A stretch of 64,000 nt of DNA from Peltaster fructicola. Its lineage: Eukaryota > Ascomycota > Dothideomycetes. Where the stretch lies: contig CP051142.1 in assembly GCA_001592805.2 (NCBI GenBank), forward strand, positions 2,914,001-2,978,000, read 5' to 3'. The notes below the pieces were generated by a model that worked only from the letters and a program-made list of their open reading frames with translations, did no database searches and was not told the origin of the DNA. Position numbers and translations under genes: made by a program. Of this stretch, positions 54,898 to 64,000 are shown one piece after another (position 1 is the stretch's first letter; every line of letters starts with the position of its first letter).

Positions 54898-56823
54898 TTA
54901 CACTTGCACGGAAGCTATAGCTGCAGTTGGTTCGGCCATTCCTTGCAACTCGCCTTCTTGAGTCTCGCCTTGCACCGGAATCTCCTGTCGCTGCTCTTGA
55001 CGATGCTTCTTCAGATCGCCCATCAAGAAGTTCTGCTTGAAGGAAACCCAAGCAGACTCCACCCTTTGCTTCGCCTTAGGACCTGTTGTGTCCCAGTCAT
55101 CGCCCTTTACAGAGTTGTCGTCAGCGAACTGCATGAGATCCATCCAACGACCATCTCCATTCCGCGCCAGACACAACATCAGCGCCGTCAATGTCTGCCA
55201 TCGAGGTCGCCAGTCCAACGACTGTATCTCGTTGAAGTATCGACATGCAAGGTCGATACATTGCAGTGCATACTGGCGATCAGTCTCCGCGACAGCGTTC
55301 TCACGCCGAGAAGCTGCGTAGGTGAAAGCTAGAATGAGTCTGTCGTAAGTCAACGCATCTGGCTGAACACGAAGGGCCAGCATTTCTGAGATGAAGAACC
55401 CTGCTTGTTGCGGTCCTGCAGACTCGTCGTCTCGACAAGCCTTCAGCAGAATGTTGAATGTCTCAGTGTTGGCGAATGTCTTTGCTGAATTCGAGTTGAA
55501 GGTATGCATCTGCTTGTAGACCTTCTCAGCTTCTACAAGGTTGCGTTGCTGTACGTAGCACTCGAGTATGAGATTTATAGCTGCAATAGGGATCGCTCTT
55601 CCGTCGGCATGTAGCTGCTGGAGCGTGGCAAATGCTTCTTGCACCAGCTCTGGCGATTTGCTGAGATACACAAATAGTGATCTTGTATGCCACACAGTGG
55701 CTTGCAGCTTCTCCATAGACATGACCCCAAGCACACTCAATGCCTTTTCGACGTCAGGCGTTTCGCCGTTCATATATGCATCAATGAGGAGCTGATAATG
55801 CAGTGGTGTGTTCTTCTCTCCACGCTTGGCTAGGTATCTGAGAACGTCCGTAGCGAGTGTAGGATCTCCTGCTCTGCTGGCAGTTGATAAGGTTCCATAG
55901 CACATACCAGAGCTAGCTTGCAGGAAACCGAGCTCTACTTGTGTGCGCCAGACGAACTCTGTCAGAGGGTGATGTCGGGCAGTAGATGCATGGTCTAAGA
56001 TCCAAGACCAAAGGATAGGGCTCATACCAATCTCAGCATTCTCCCATCTGGAACGGACCATACGATAGACCATGTCCATCTCGCCAGCCTCACACAGCAT
56101 GTAGGCAAACATATCCAGCAGCCATGGTTGCGGCTTTGTGCCCTCTCGGCCCATAGCATCGAGGTTGTCCAATGCCATCTCGAAACATCCTTGTCGGAGG
56201 AGGCCTACAGTGATATCGCAATGGCCATCAGCAGTCGTCGGCAGCCACTTGTCTCGCATGTGTCTCTGAATATCAGCGGAAAGCAGACTGTCCGGATGTA
56301 TAGCTAGCACCTTCAGCACATTATGGCAAGTTGCTTGGTCCGGTTCGAGTCCTTCATCTTGGAGTTCTTTCAACAGTCTATGTACTCGCCAGGCAGCACC
56401 TGCGTCTGGATTGGTGTTGCTGGCGATCAGAGCGTTGTACATCTCGATATTGGGTGCCTGTCCTCGTTCTCTGACCAACTCTTGTACAACCGCACGACAG
56501 CTATCGACACGACCTCTCCCAGCAAGGTCATGCAACCGGGTGTATAACGAGTCTACACTCTCCTCATCCAAGGGCGCTTCCTCATATTTCATAGTTCTAA
56601 GTCTGTGAGCTCTCTCGAACAAGCGGCCGAACGACTGCTGGCGAAGGGAGGTCGAGAAGTGTCTCGGGGCTGAAGATTTTGGCCAGCATGTTTGCGGTTG
56701 TGGTCTTCTCGTGATTCTCAATAATCGACTCGTCGAGGGCTTGGGTGTTTGTGAAATTACTGAAGCCCAGGATGGGCAGAGACACTCCCATAGCGGATCA
56801 GCGGCGAGCTTCAGACCACGCAT
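54898..56823 (-). CDS. Mitochondrial pentatricopeptide-repeat protein
   Basis: Single exon, 641 residues. The first 75 residues are basic and hydroxylated with few acids, a mitochondrial presequence with a likely cleavage near RHFSTSLRQQ. The body is built of helical pairs of the PPR type: PNIEMYNALIASNTNPDAGA, LEPDQATCHNVLKVLA, TPLHYQLLIDAYMNG, ETFNILLKACRDDE and VQPDALTYDRLILAFTYA. Fungal PPR proteins mature, stabilise or help translate mitochondrial mRNAs; a link to CYA-5 or CCM1-like factors is possible but cannot be decided here. The C-terminal 60 residues are Gln/Glu-rich. It sits close upstream of the next gene on the same strand. Confidence 0.9.
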   Translation of the reverse strand: MRGLKLAADPLWECLCPSWASVISQTPKPSTSRLLRITRRPQPQTCWPKSSAPRHFSTSLRQQSFGRLFERAHRLRTMKYEEAPLDEESVDSLYTRLHDLAGRGRVDSCRAVVQELVRERGQAPNIEMYNALIASNTNPDAGAAWRVHRLLKELQDEGLEPDQATCHNVLKVLAIHPDSLLSADIQRHMRDKWLPTTADGHCDITVGLLRQGCFEMALDNLDAMGREGTKPQPWLLDMFAYMLCEAGEMDMVYRMVRSRWENAEIGMSPILWSWILDHASTARHHPLTEFVWRTQVELGFLQASSGMCYGTLSTASRAGDPTLATDVLRYLAKRGEKNTPLHYQLLIDAYMNGETPDVEKALSVLGVMSMEKLQATVWHTRSLFVYLSKSPELVQEAFATLQQLHADGRAIPIAAINLILECYVQQRNLVEAEKVYKQMHTFNSNSAKTFANTETFNILLKACRDDESAGPQQAGFFISEMLALRVQPDALTYDRLILAFTYAASRRENAVAETDRQYALQCIDLACRYFNEIQSLDWRPRWQTLTALMLCLARNGDGRWMDLMQFADDNSVKGDDWDTTGPKAKQRVESAWVSFKQNFLMGDLKKHRQEQRQEIPVQGETQEGELQGMAEPTAAIASVQV

Positions 56824-56947
56824 TCTGGAAGGTGTGTATCATTTCGTGACAAGCACCAGGTAGAACATTCGACAGCGATGCATGTGCAATAACGGCTTCG
56901 GTGATGCCGCTAAGCCGCATACGGATGTGTATATAACTGTAGTCTAT

Positions 56948-59900
56948 CTACGCCTTGCCGGCCTTGCGCTCCGTTTCTCTATCTTTTTCCTCCTGCTCTT
57001 GCTGTAATCGCAGTCGCTCCCTCTCAAGCTGATCGGGTCTTCGTACTGCAATGTCCTTGGGTTTGTAGTCGGAAAACAGCACCTTCAGCACCTTCTCAAT
57101 GACCCAACACCCAGCAAAGTCGAATATCATGACGGCAGTCAGAGTCATCTTGAACTCGTTGCTGAATGGAACAAGTTTCAAGTAGTCGTTCAGCTCTGGG
57201 ATCAGCTCAATGCTGCAACTGAAGGCCACGCCAGTGACCAGTAGGATGCCATAGTACATGCCCTTGTTCTCGCTTATACTCTCGCGGAATGGCCGACCTT
57301 GGTAGTTGATAGCGAACGTAGACACCTGTTGAATGAGCTGCAACAGATAGATGGCTGAGTTGAGCAAGCTAGGTTCAAACTTGCGTTCAAGATCGATCTT
57401 TGATCTTGACTCTGCAGGCTCAAATTTATGCACGAAGTTCGTAATGTACACAAGAGTGACGATGTGCACAACGAACTGTCCAAGAACACTTGGAATGACG
57501 TACCAGTTCCAGATGTTGTTCTGCGGTCGCTCCTTTGAAAGCTGCTCGACAATCTACAGAAGTTAGCGATCCGAACTCAGAAAGGAGAGTGAACATTTGT
57601 TCGTAGTGGTTCGGAGCAAGCTCGTGACACTACAAAGAAGCCGTCGGTCCAAACTTACCTTGGCTCTGGATATGCTCAGGAAACAGACAGACATAAGCAT
57701 TCCACTGATTGTGACCTGTCCATCACCAAATTTGATGCCGTCCAGGTAGAGCACACTCAGTGAGTATGCTGATATAAGACAGTTGATCGCAAGGATCTAC
57801 GACCCATTAGCACGATCTACAATAATCAATCGGATCATCAACATACCTTATACATCTGGATGGTTGCCACGAGCGTACAACGTCCTTGTCGGATGATGTT
57901 TGGGATGGCGACAACATTGGCCAGCTTGCTGGTGAATGGTGCTGCCACAGAAGCATCACCGAGCTTGATGGTAGGGGGCTCGTCGTCATCGAGTTGTTGG
58001 TCCATCATAGTCATGGTCATCTTCTCAGCCATAGCGGCGGCAGCGTTCTGGGCCTTCTGCTTCCGCTGGTCCTGTGGAATTGCAGCAGGAGCCAGCTCAG
58101 TCTTAGGTGCAGTGCTGGCACCGTTTGCTGTTTCTGGTATTGGCAATCCCGCCAAGCGAGCTTTGAACTGATTCTCACGCTCCATGGCCTTCTCGTAGTG
58201 CGGGTTTTGTGGTCCTTCAGGGTACATATGCGCGATATGTACAGGGACTGGCGGTGGTGGCTGGTTGAAACGTTGCATCATAGCAACTTGCTTCTCGTAG
58301 ACTTCTTTCATCTTGCTGTCGCGGAAGTGCTTGCCGATCTTCTCGAGGTCTTCCTTGGTACCATTGAGGAGAGCTACGCCGATATGTGCTTGTTTCAGAG
58401 CACCAACGTCGTTTGTGCCGTCTCCAGCCATGAGCGTAGTGTATCCGAGCTCCTTCAAGCCAAGCAAGATATCTTCTTTCTGCTTCGGCGACACTCGAGC
58501 ATACACCCACGTGTGCCGAAGGAGCTGGAGGTATGCCTTTTGGCCCTTGAATTTAGCAAGACCATAGCCAGTGACACACAGGTCCTTGTCCGCCAGAATG
58601 CTTGCATTGATGGTTGTTGAGGGATCGACAGGGATGTTGACCTTGTCATCGACACTTCTCCAAACAAGCTTCGTACCAGAGGTATCGTTCTCTGGGGCGT
58701 CGAGGATGAGCACATCTCGGTCGACAATCTCAACCTTACGGGCGACATGAACCGCGGTTAGAGGATTGTCACCAGTAATCATAATGCAGCGATGACTGCT
58801 TTCGTTGAGCATGCGAACAGCCTTGATTGCATCATCCTTTAGAGGACATTGCAAGACCAGGAAGCCCGCGAAGTTGAGCTCTGCCTCGACCTCTTCTCGC
58901 TTGAGATTGTTGATGCGACCCTGAGACAATTCTTCGCCAGTCGACATGTGCTTGTATGCCAGGGCGAGCACACGTGCACCATTGCGGGAGAAGTATTTGT
59001 AGGTCTCTTCGTACTTCGGTGGCACCTTAACAAGCATACCTCTGATCGTCTCAGGAGCGCCCTTGACACCGGCGAAGGTACTTCTCGTCTTCTTTCCAGT
59101 GTGCTCGTCTATCACTGTTGTGGTGGCCACAGAGCTTTGTCGCTTCAATGCAGAAGAGAATTGAAATCGTCGCTTGATCTGGACGGTGGTCATGCCTGTC
59201 TTGGCTGCAAGCGTGTCGTTTTTGCCGATACCCCAGCCGAGTGCTGCTAGAGTAGCCTTCTCCATAGGCTCGCCGACGACATCGCCATCTTCGAGCTTGA
59301 CCAAAGCATGTGCAGTAGCCAGAGTAAGTGTTGTCTCGATACCAGATTGATCAACTTTAGTGAGCTTGCTCTGAGCTCCATCAGCTTCAGCATGTGCACC
59401 AGCTTGTCCCAGGGAAAGGCCAGCGACGCCATCCACGACAAGATCCTCTCCAGTCAAGGTTCCAGTCTTGTCGAAGCAGGCGACGTCCACGCGGCCTGCG
59501 TAAGGGATCCTGAATGGCTCTGTACAGAAGATTGCAAATTTGCTCAATGCTGCCAGACTCGTGTTCACAGCAAGCGTCAGCTCCATAGGTAGCTCAGGAG
59601 GTACAACAGACGTGACGATGAGCACGCAGTCGAGAAGAAGCTTTGAGCGCTTACGGTCGACCTTGACGCCCTCTGTCCAAACATACCAGGATGCTGCAAT
59701 GGCGAAAACACACAAGAAGAGGATGAAAAGCATGGCTTCGAGATTATTGGCGCTGACTCGTTCGGTGGAGAAGATCATGGTACGGACCAGAGCTCCTTGG
59801 TTGGTCTCAAAGCCAGTCTTGATCACAATGGCAAGAGCACCCTTGTCAGGTGCAGATGGAACGCCCGACTTTATCTGAGGAGCGGAATCCTCTTCAGAAG

Positions 59901-60981
59901 CAGCGCCATGCTGAACTTGCAACACCTTGGTTCCTCCCCAGAGAAAGGCATTCTTGTCAAGTCCTTCCGGCTCAACAGAAGCATCCGCCGGGCGCAGCTG
60001 AATAGAGTCTTTGAGTACGGGTGTGCTCTCTCCTGACAACATGGCCTCATTGACTATAGCAGTACCTTCGACCAGTATAAGGTCGCAGGCAACTCCACTG
60101 TCTTCCTTGGTGCGACCGACACTGACAAGATCCCCAGGTAGGAGTTCGTTGCTCATGGCCTCCACCCACTTCTTCTCGCGGTATACCCAGAGCTCATACG
60201 GCTTGATGCTCATTCCACGGAATTCTTTCAGTGTTCGCTGTCGTTGCCAGACCACAGTAGACTCGAACACTACTAGCATGAATAGTGTGAATAGACTGTA
60301 GTACCAGTATTCATCGAGCATCCATAGTCCTACACAGAAAACCTGGAATACGAAGAACGGCGCCACCGCATGCTCTTTGAAAAGCTCCACAAATGTAGGC
60401 ACGGGAATGTCGAAGATGTTCTGTCCATAGTACGATTCCAAGCTTGAGATCTTGGCCGCAGATGTCAGTCCTTTTGATTCTTGGTATGTCCTGATGAGCG
60501 GTTTTGGCTCTTCGTCCATCCCGAAGCGCAAAGGCGCAAATGTTCCTGTAGCTTCATCGTATAGGAATCGCCTCTGTTGAAAGAGGAAGCTAGTGCTCTG
60601 TTTGCCCTCGATCGACTCCCTCTTGATCGTACAGATATCCGGACTTCCAGCGTTCTCTGCTGGTATGATCTTGATCAGCTCCGCGTCTCGGACTCCTGAA
60701 GCAGGCAGCGTGGTGAAGAGAGCTTGCAGGTCAACACTCCAGAATGTCGACAACCATAGCAAGGACTGAAGCGTAACTATGGTACCAGACCAAACAAAGG
60801 TCCACTCTTGGGCTCCTAGATAGCGTTCATACCTCTCTTCAGAGAGATACACTGCGAAGAAGGCCGGCCAGAGAGCAAGGAAAGGATAGATGTATTCGTG
60901 GAGGTAAAGCGGTTTGTGTTTTCGAAGGACGGCGGATTTGATCGCTGCGTTCTCGACCAGCTTTTGCGCCCTGGCGTTCAT
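56948..60981 (-). CDS. SPF1: P5A-type ATPase SPF1 (ER transmembrane helix dislocase)
   Basis: Exons 60981-57847, 57796-57659 and 57553-56948 (introns 50 and 105 nt) give 1292 residues. P-type landmarks are [18 protein letters not shown], the phosphorylated Asp504 in [36 protein letters not shown] and [16 protein letters not shown]. The N-terminal [20 protein letters not shown] and long luminal start are specific for the P5A group. Exons 2 and 3 supply the last membrane helices, ending in a charged helix [22 protein letters not shown]1 sits in the ER membrane and removes mistargeted or misinserted helices. The second intron is longer than usual but has a CTAAC branch and TGTAG acceptor. Confidence 0.97.
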
Positions 60982-61343
60982 TGTCAGTGGGTCGTCTTTT
61001 GCAACGCGATCGTACTCACATGTTGGCGATTAGAAGAAAAGAAGTGGCATGCAATCACAGAAAGTACTAGATGAAGCGTGGCCAAAATTGGTACGCAACT
61101 TGACGTATACGGTGTTAAGCGTGGATTTATACCGATCTTTCGCCGACGACTGCATAATGCTGCTACGATGAGATAACTATAGTGAATGTGTACTGCGCAC
61201 ACTGGCAGGAGACCTCGCTCTGCGCTAGCTATGCATTTCACTGCCCACGACCCTACGCCAGACCAATGCACTTCGTAAAAGAGTTGATTCTTCGGGCGAC
61301 ATAACCGCCACCTTTCTTCGCACGAGCCGAGAGGTTACATCCT
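60982..61343. other. Intergenic between SPF1 and cullin-1
   Basis: 362 bases holding the SPF1 promoter and the cullin-1 3' end, both on the minus strand. No other gene is seen. Confidence 0.45.
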
Positions 61344-63748
61344 CTACGCCAGGTAGCCGATCTCGTCGTTGTCAAGTCGTTCGAGATACTCCTTCTCCAA
61401 GAGAATGTCGATGCACTTCTTGATGTCTCCGACCTTAGGCGAGAAGCGAGACTTAATCTGCATGATAGTCTCGGAGACTAGCTGCGTATGCTTCATGGTC
61501 TTGCGAGATTTCATGATGCGGACGATCGCAGACTATTATGTATGTTAGCTAGGTCTTCCATCGTAGGTGAGAAACAACTTACCTGCATGAGCATCTTTCG
61601 ATCTTCTTCGATCGTCTTGTGTGTCTCTTCAACCTCTTGTTTCTGTTCGGACTTGATGACGATGTTCAGATTGACCTTGATCTTCTTGTTCTTGAAATCC
61701 TTGTTCAAGGTGTATACAGTGCCACTGTCCACGCCGCCCTCAGGCTGCGCCAGTAGTACCTTTGCTTTGAGCATGATGGCTAGGGATGGGCCTAGAGTTT
61801 CCTTATTGAGCGCAGTCGCAGCATGAATGTCGTCGTACGAGATTTCCAAAGCATCGTTGAAGAGCAAGAGGATCGCCATTTGATATGTTGAGACCTGGAA
61901 GGTGTATGGGACCTTATTTTGTCGAGCATAGTTAGCGCGGATCTCACCTCTACACAGATGCCACAGCCATGTGAGCTTGCGTCCACCGTGCTTGTCAGCA
62001 TAGAACTGTGCAAAGCGTTCATACTGCTTGACGATGGCATTGGGAGGTGTGAATGGTGTGCTGGTCAATGTTAGAGGCCAGAAGCCAGCTCCCAGGATCT
62101 GGTAGGAGGCGTCAATGCCGCTGTCACCAGTCAGAGATGTGCTGAGGTATGAATCGTAAGCCTTGTTGAGATCCTTGCTAGTCTGGACGTCCTGGTACAT
62201 TCGCTGCAATTTGTTGGTGTATTCGAAACCACTGGCGTCCTTGAGCTTGGAGATCATAGAAGTCTCTGCATCACCGCTAGCAGATGTGCCGTGGACCAGA
62301 CGTCGAGCGAGCAGTCGAGAGTAGAACTTCTGGAAGACGTCCTTGTCTTCAATGTATTTGAAGATAGTCATCACATCGTTCAATGATTTCTCCACGTCGT
62401 TCTCTTCACTGCTCTTCGCCGAGCGCTTGAGAACGTCATCGGAGTGCTTTGCGAGCAGTTCTGGTGAGCGCGCAGAGTTCTTGGAGCATACTTTGTTGCG
62501 GTTGACGTATTCGCGGCAGGCGTTGTCGAGAGCTCGAACGAATTCAGGGTCTCCGTTGAAAGCAGTATTGACCAGAGCTGAATAGTGGGCGTGCACCTCG
62601 AGCAGTGCATCGATGTAGGCTTTCGAATCTGGAGCGTCAGCCTGCTGTACCGCCTTGTCAACTGCTGCCAGTCCACACTGCTTGACGTGAGCCTCAAACT
62701 TGACGCGCAGGGGGTCCAGTCCTTCACGAATGCGAGCAAGTAGCTTATACATACGCGCCATGTCAGCTTCGCGGTCGTTATCCAGTAGGAGCTGAAATTC
62801 GTCGCGCAAGACTGTAGCGTGTTTGGCGATCAGCGCGTTCTCACAAGTCTTCATCAGTGGTGTCATGATCTCATTCAGCAGGTACAACGGTACTCGCTCT
62901 TTCTCCTCATCGAGTCGTCGCTCAGCCTTCTTCATGTAGTCGACTACTGAGTTGACGGCTAAGAACTCTGCCGACTCCTTCTCGTAGTACTTTTCGGTAG
63001 CGGCCAAGAATGGGGTCTCGAAGTATTCCCGGTATACATCGAGAGTGGTCTTGGTACTGTCAGCATCATCGATGCCCAGAGAGACGAACGAGTCAACCAC
63101 AGACTTGATCTTAGATTGTTCGATCGTTTCACCATTGCGCTGTTTCTCGACGAGTCGGAGTACAGCCGCCATGACCGCATTTTGTGTTGTGCCAAACATA
63201 TCCTCTTTCCATCGCACCAGATGCAGCGTGTAGATATCGTAGACATCTTTCTTGCCCTCTTCCATCTCTCTCTTGACCCAGTGTCGATTGAGATAGCGGA
63301 ACAAGTGGTGATCGTATGTGCCGGCTGTAGTGTATCGCTTCCACTCCTTGATGTAGAATGTGAGGAGAGCTTCATCTACATGTAGCACCATCTCGGCATG
63401 CACACCTGTGAGGTGACCCTTCAGAAAGTCGTTCAGCCGGCGATACAGATCCTCTCCGAGCAGGTGTGCTCCGCGGTGGCTCGAGTTAAGGTGGCTAGGA
63501 CTGACAGCCTTCTGAGCTGTGCAGAAGTTGTGGATGAGCGAGTACAGGTTCATGTATGTCTTCATGTCGAGTCCGTCGCGAAGGTTATTCATCATACGTT
63601 CCACGCCCCATTCTAAGTATGCCCACCTGTAAATGTCAGCTCTGAACTGTTTGGATCTTGATAGTACTCACGTTCCGTTGATATCATCTTTGTTCTGTGG
63701 AAGTGGAGGAGCCTGCCGGCTTTTTGGCATGCTCGCCACGGCCGTCAT
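61344..63748 (-). CDS. CUL1: Cullin-1, scaffold of SCF ubiquitin ligase
   Basis: Exons 63748-63672, 63626-61583 and 61532-61344 (introns 45 and 50 nt) give 769 residues. The N-terminus is [20 protein letters not shown], then [20 protein letters not shown], typical of CUL1/Cdc53, with cullin repeats following. The cullin homology domain includes [20 protein letters not shown] and [14 protein letters not shown]. The last exon supplies the winged helix and neddylation site [14 protein letters not shown], where Lys715 is the expected NEDD8 acceptor, and ends EIGYLA. The protein joins Skp1/F-box modules to Rbx1 for ubiquitination of cell-cycle and signalling proteins. The stop of the middle frame just inside intron 2 is not the real end. 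Confidence 0.97.
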
Positions 63749-64000
63749 GACGAAGAGTGATCGTGGGGCTTGAACGAGGCCGTGTCTAAGTGATCGAGCT
63801 GTCGATGGTAGTCGCAAAAGCCGGAGGAGCCAGCAGTGTGTAAGAAGTGTGTCAGTCGTAAAACTAAGTGGCGACTAACGGAAGAGGGAGATCGTGAAGT
63901 CGTAAGAATCGTGAGGTAGAGTGAAGCGATCTGGTTGTGTGTAATTGTAGATGTCCGGTCAGTGACTGCGAGCTGCACATGTCACACCTTAAGTTGGGCA
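63749..64000. other. Cullin-1 promoter, window end
   Basis: 252 bases upstream of the cullin-1 start. A small frame at 63745-63978 has no family features. Confidence 0.4.

Overview
The window is nuclear DNA of a filamentous ascomycete. Evidence is the dense layout on both strands (about 33 genes in 64 kb), many 42-53 nt introns with GTRNGT donors and CTGAC/CTAAC branch sites, and fungal-only genes (split THI6, an arginine attenuator peptide before CPA1, a WSC sensor, the SNX41 N-terminus). The protein style suggests a Dothideomycete, perhaps Capnodiales/Mycosphaerellales; this is inference. I saw no transposon, virus-like element, rRNA, tRNA or CRISPR. I modelled about 60 introns by hand, checking that reading phase holds across each.

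Layout. 1-6 kb: C-terminal part of a Zn2Cys6-type regulator with an in-frame stop, a flavin dehydrogenase, and a glycogen-targeting PP1 subunit. 6-9.8 kb: a 3.8 kb stretch with no convincing gene. 9.8-25.5 kb: BolA3-like protein, a fungal protein of unknown function, SNX41, OGFr-domain protein, DNA polymerase X, MTG1, pinin-like protein, epoxide hydrolase, THI6, eIF5. 26-36 kb: small secreted cysteine protein, MED22, D-amino-acid oxidase, RING/PHD protein, ribosomal protein eL43, saccharopine-dehydrogenase-like oxidoreductase, 4-coumarate-CoA-ligase-like enzyme. 36-49 kb: CPA1 with its uORF, DUF300 membrane protein, WSC sensor, protein kinase, membrane-anchored glycosyltransferase-like protein, PRP38. 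49-64 kb: eIF5B, YIP1-family protein, PPR protein, P5A ATPase SPF1, cullin-1.

Most genes are unrelated housekeeping genes, not a pathway cluster. Themes are translation (eIF5, eIF5B, eL43, MTG1, PPR protein), splicing (PRP38, pinin) and peroxisomal metabolism (epoxide hydrolase ending SKL, D-amino-acid oxidase ending AKL). Several pairs share short divergent promoters; epoxide hydrolase and THI6 converge with stop codons one base apart.

The most interesting items are an arginine attenuator peptide whose key Asp codon is split by an intron, a probable 3-nt microexon in the CoA-ligase gene, a probable 4-nt first coding exon in the epoxide hydrolase, a BolA3-like protein lacking its cluster-ligand Cys, two GC-AG introns, and two genes with reading-frame breaks.
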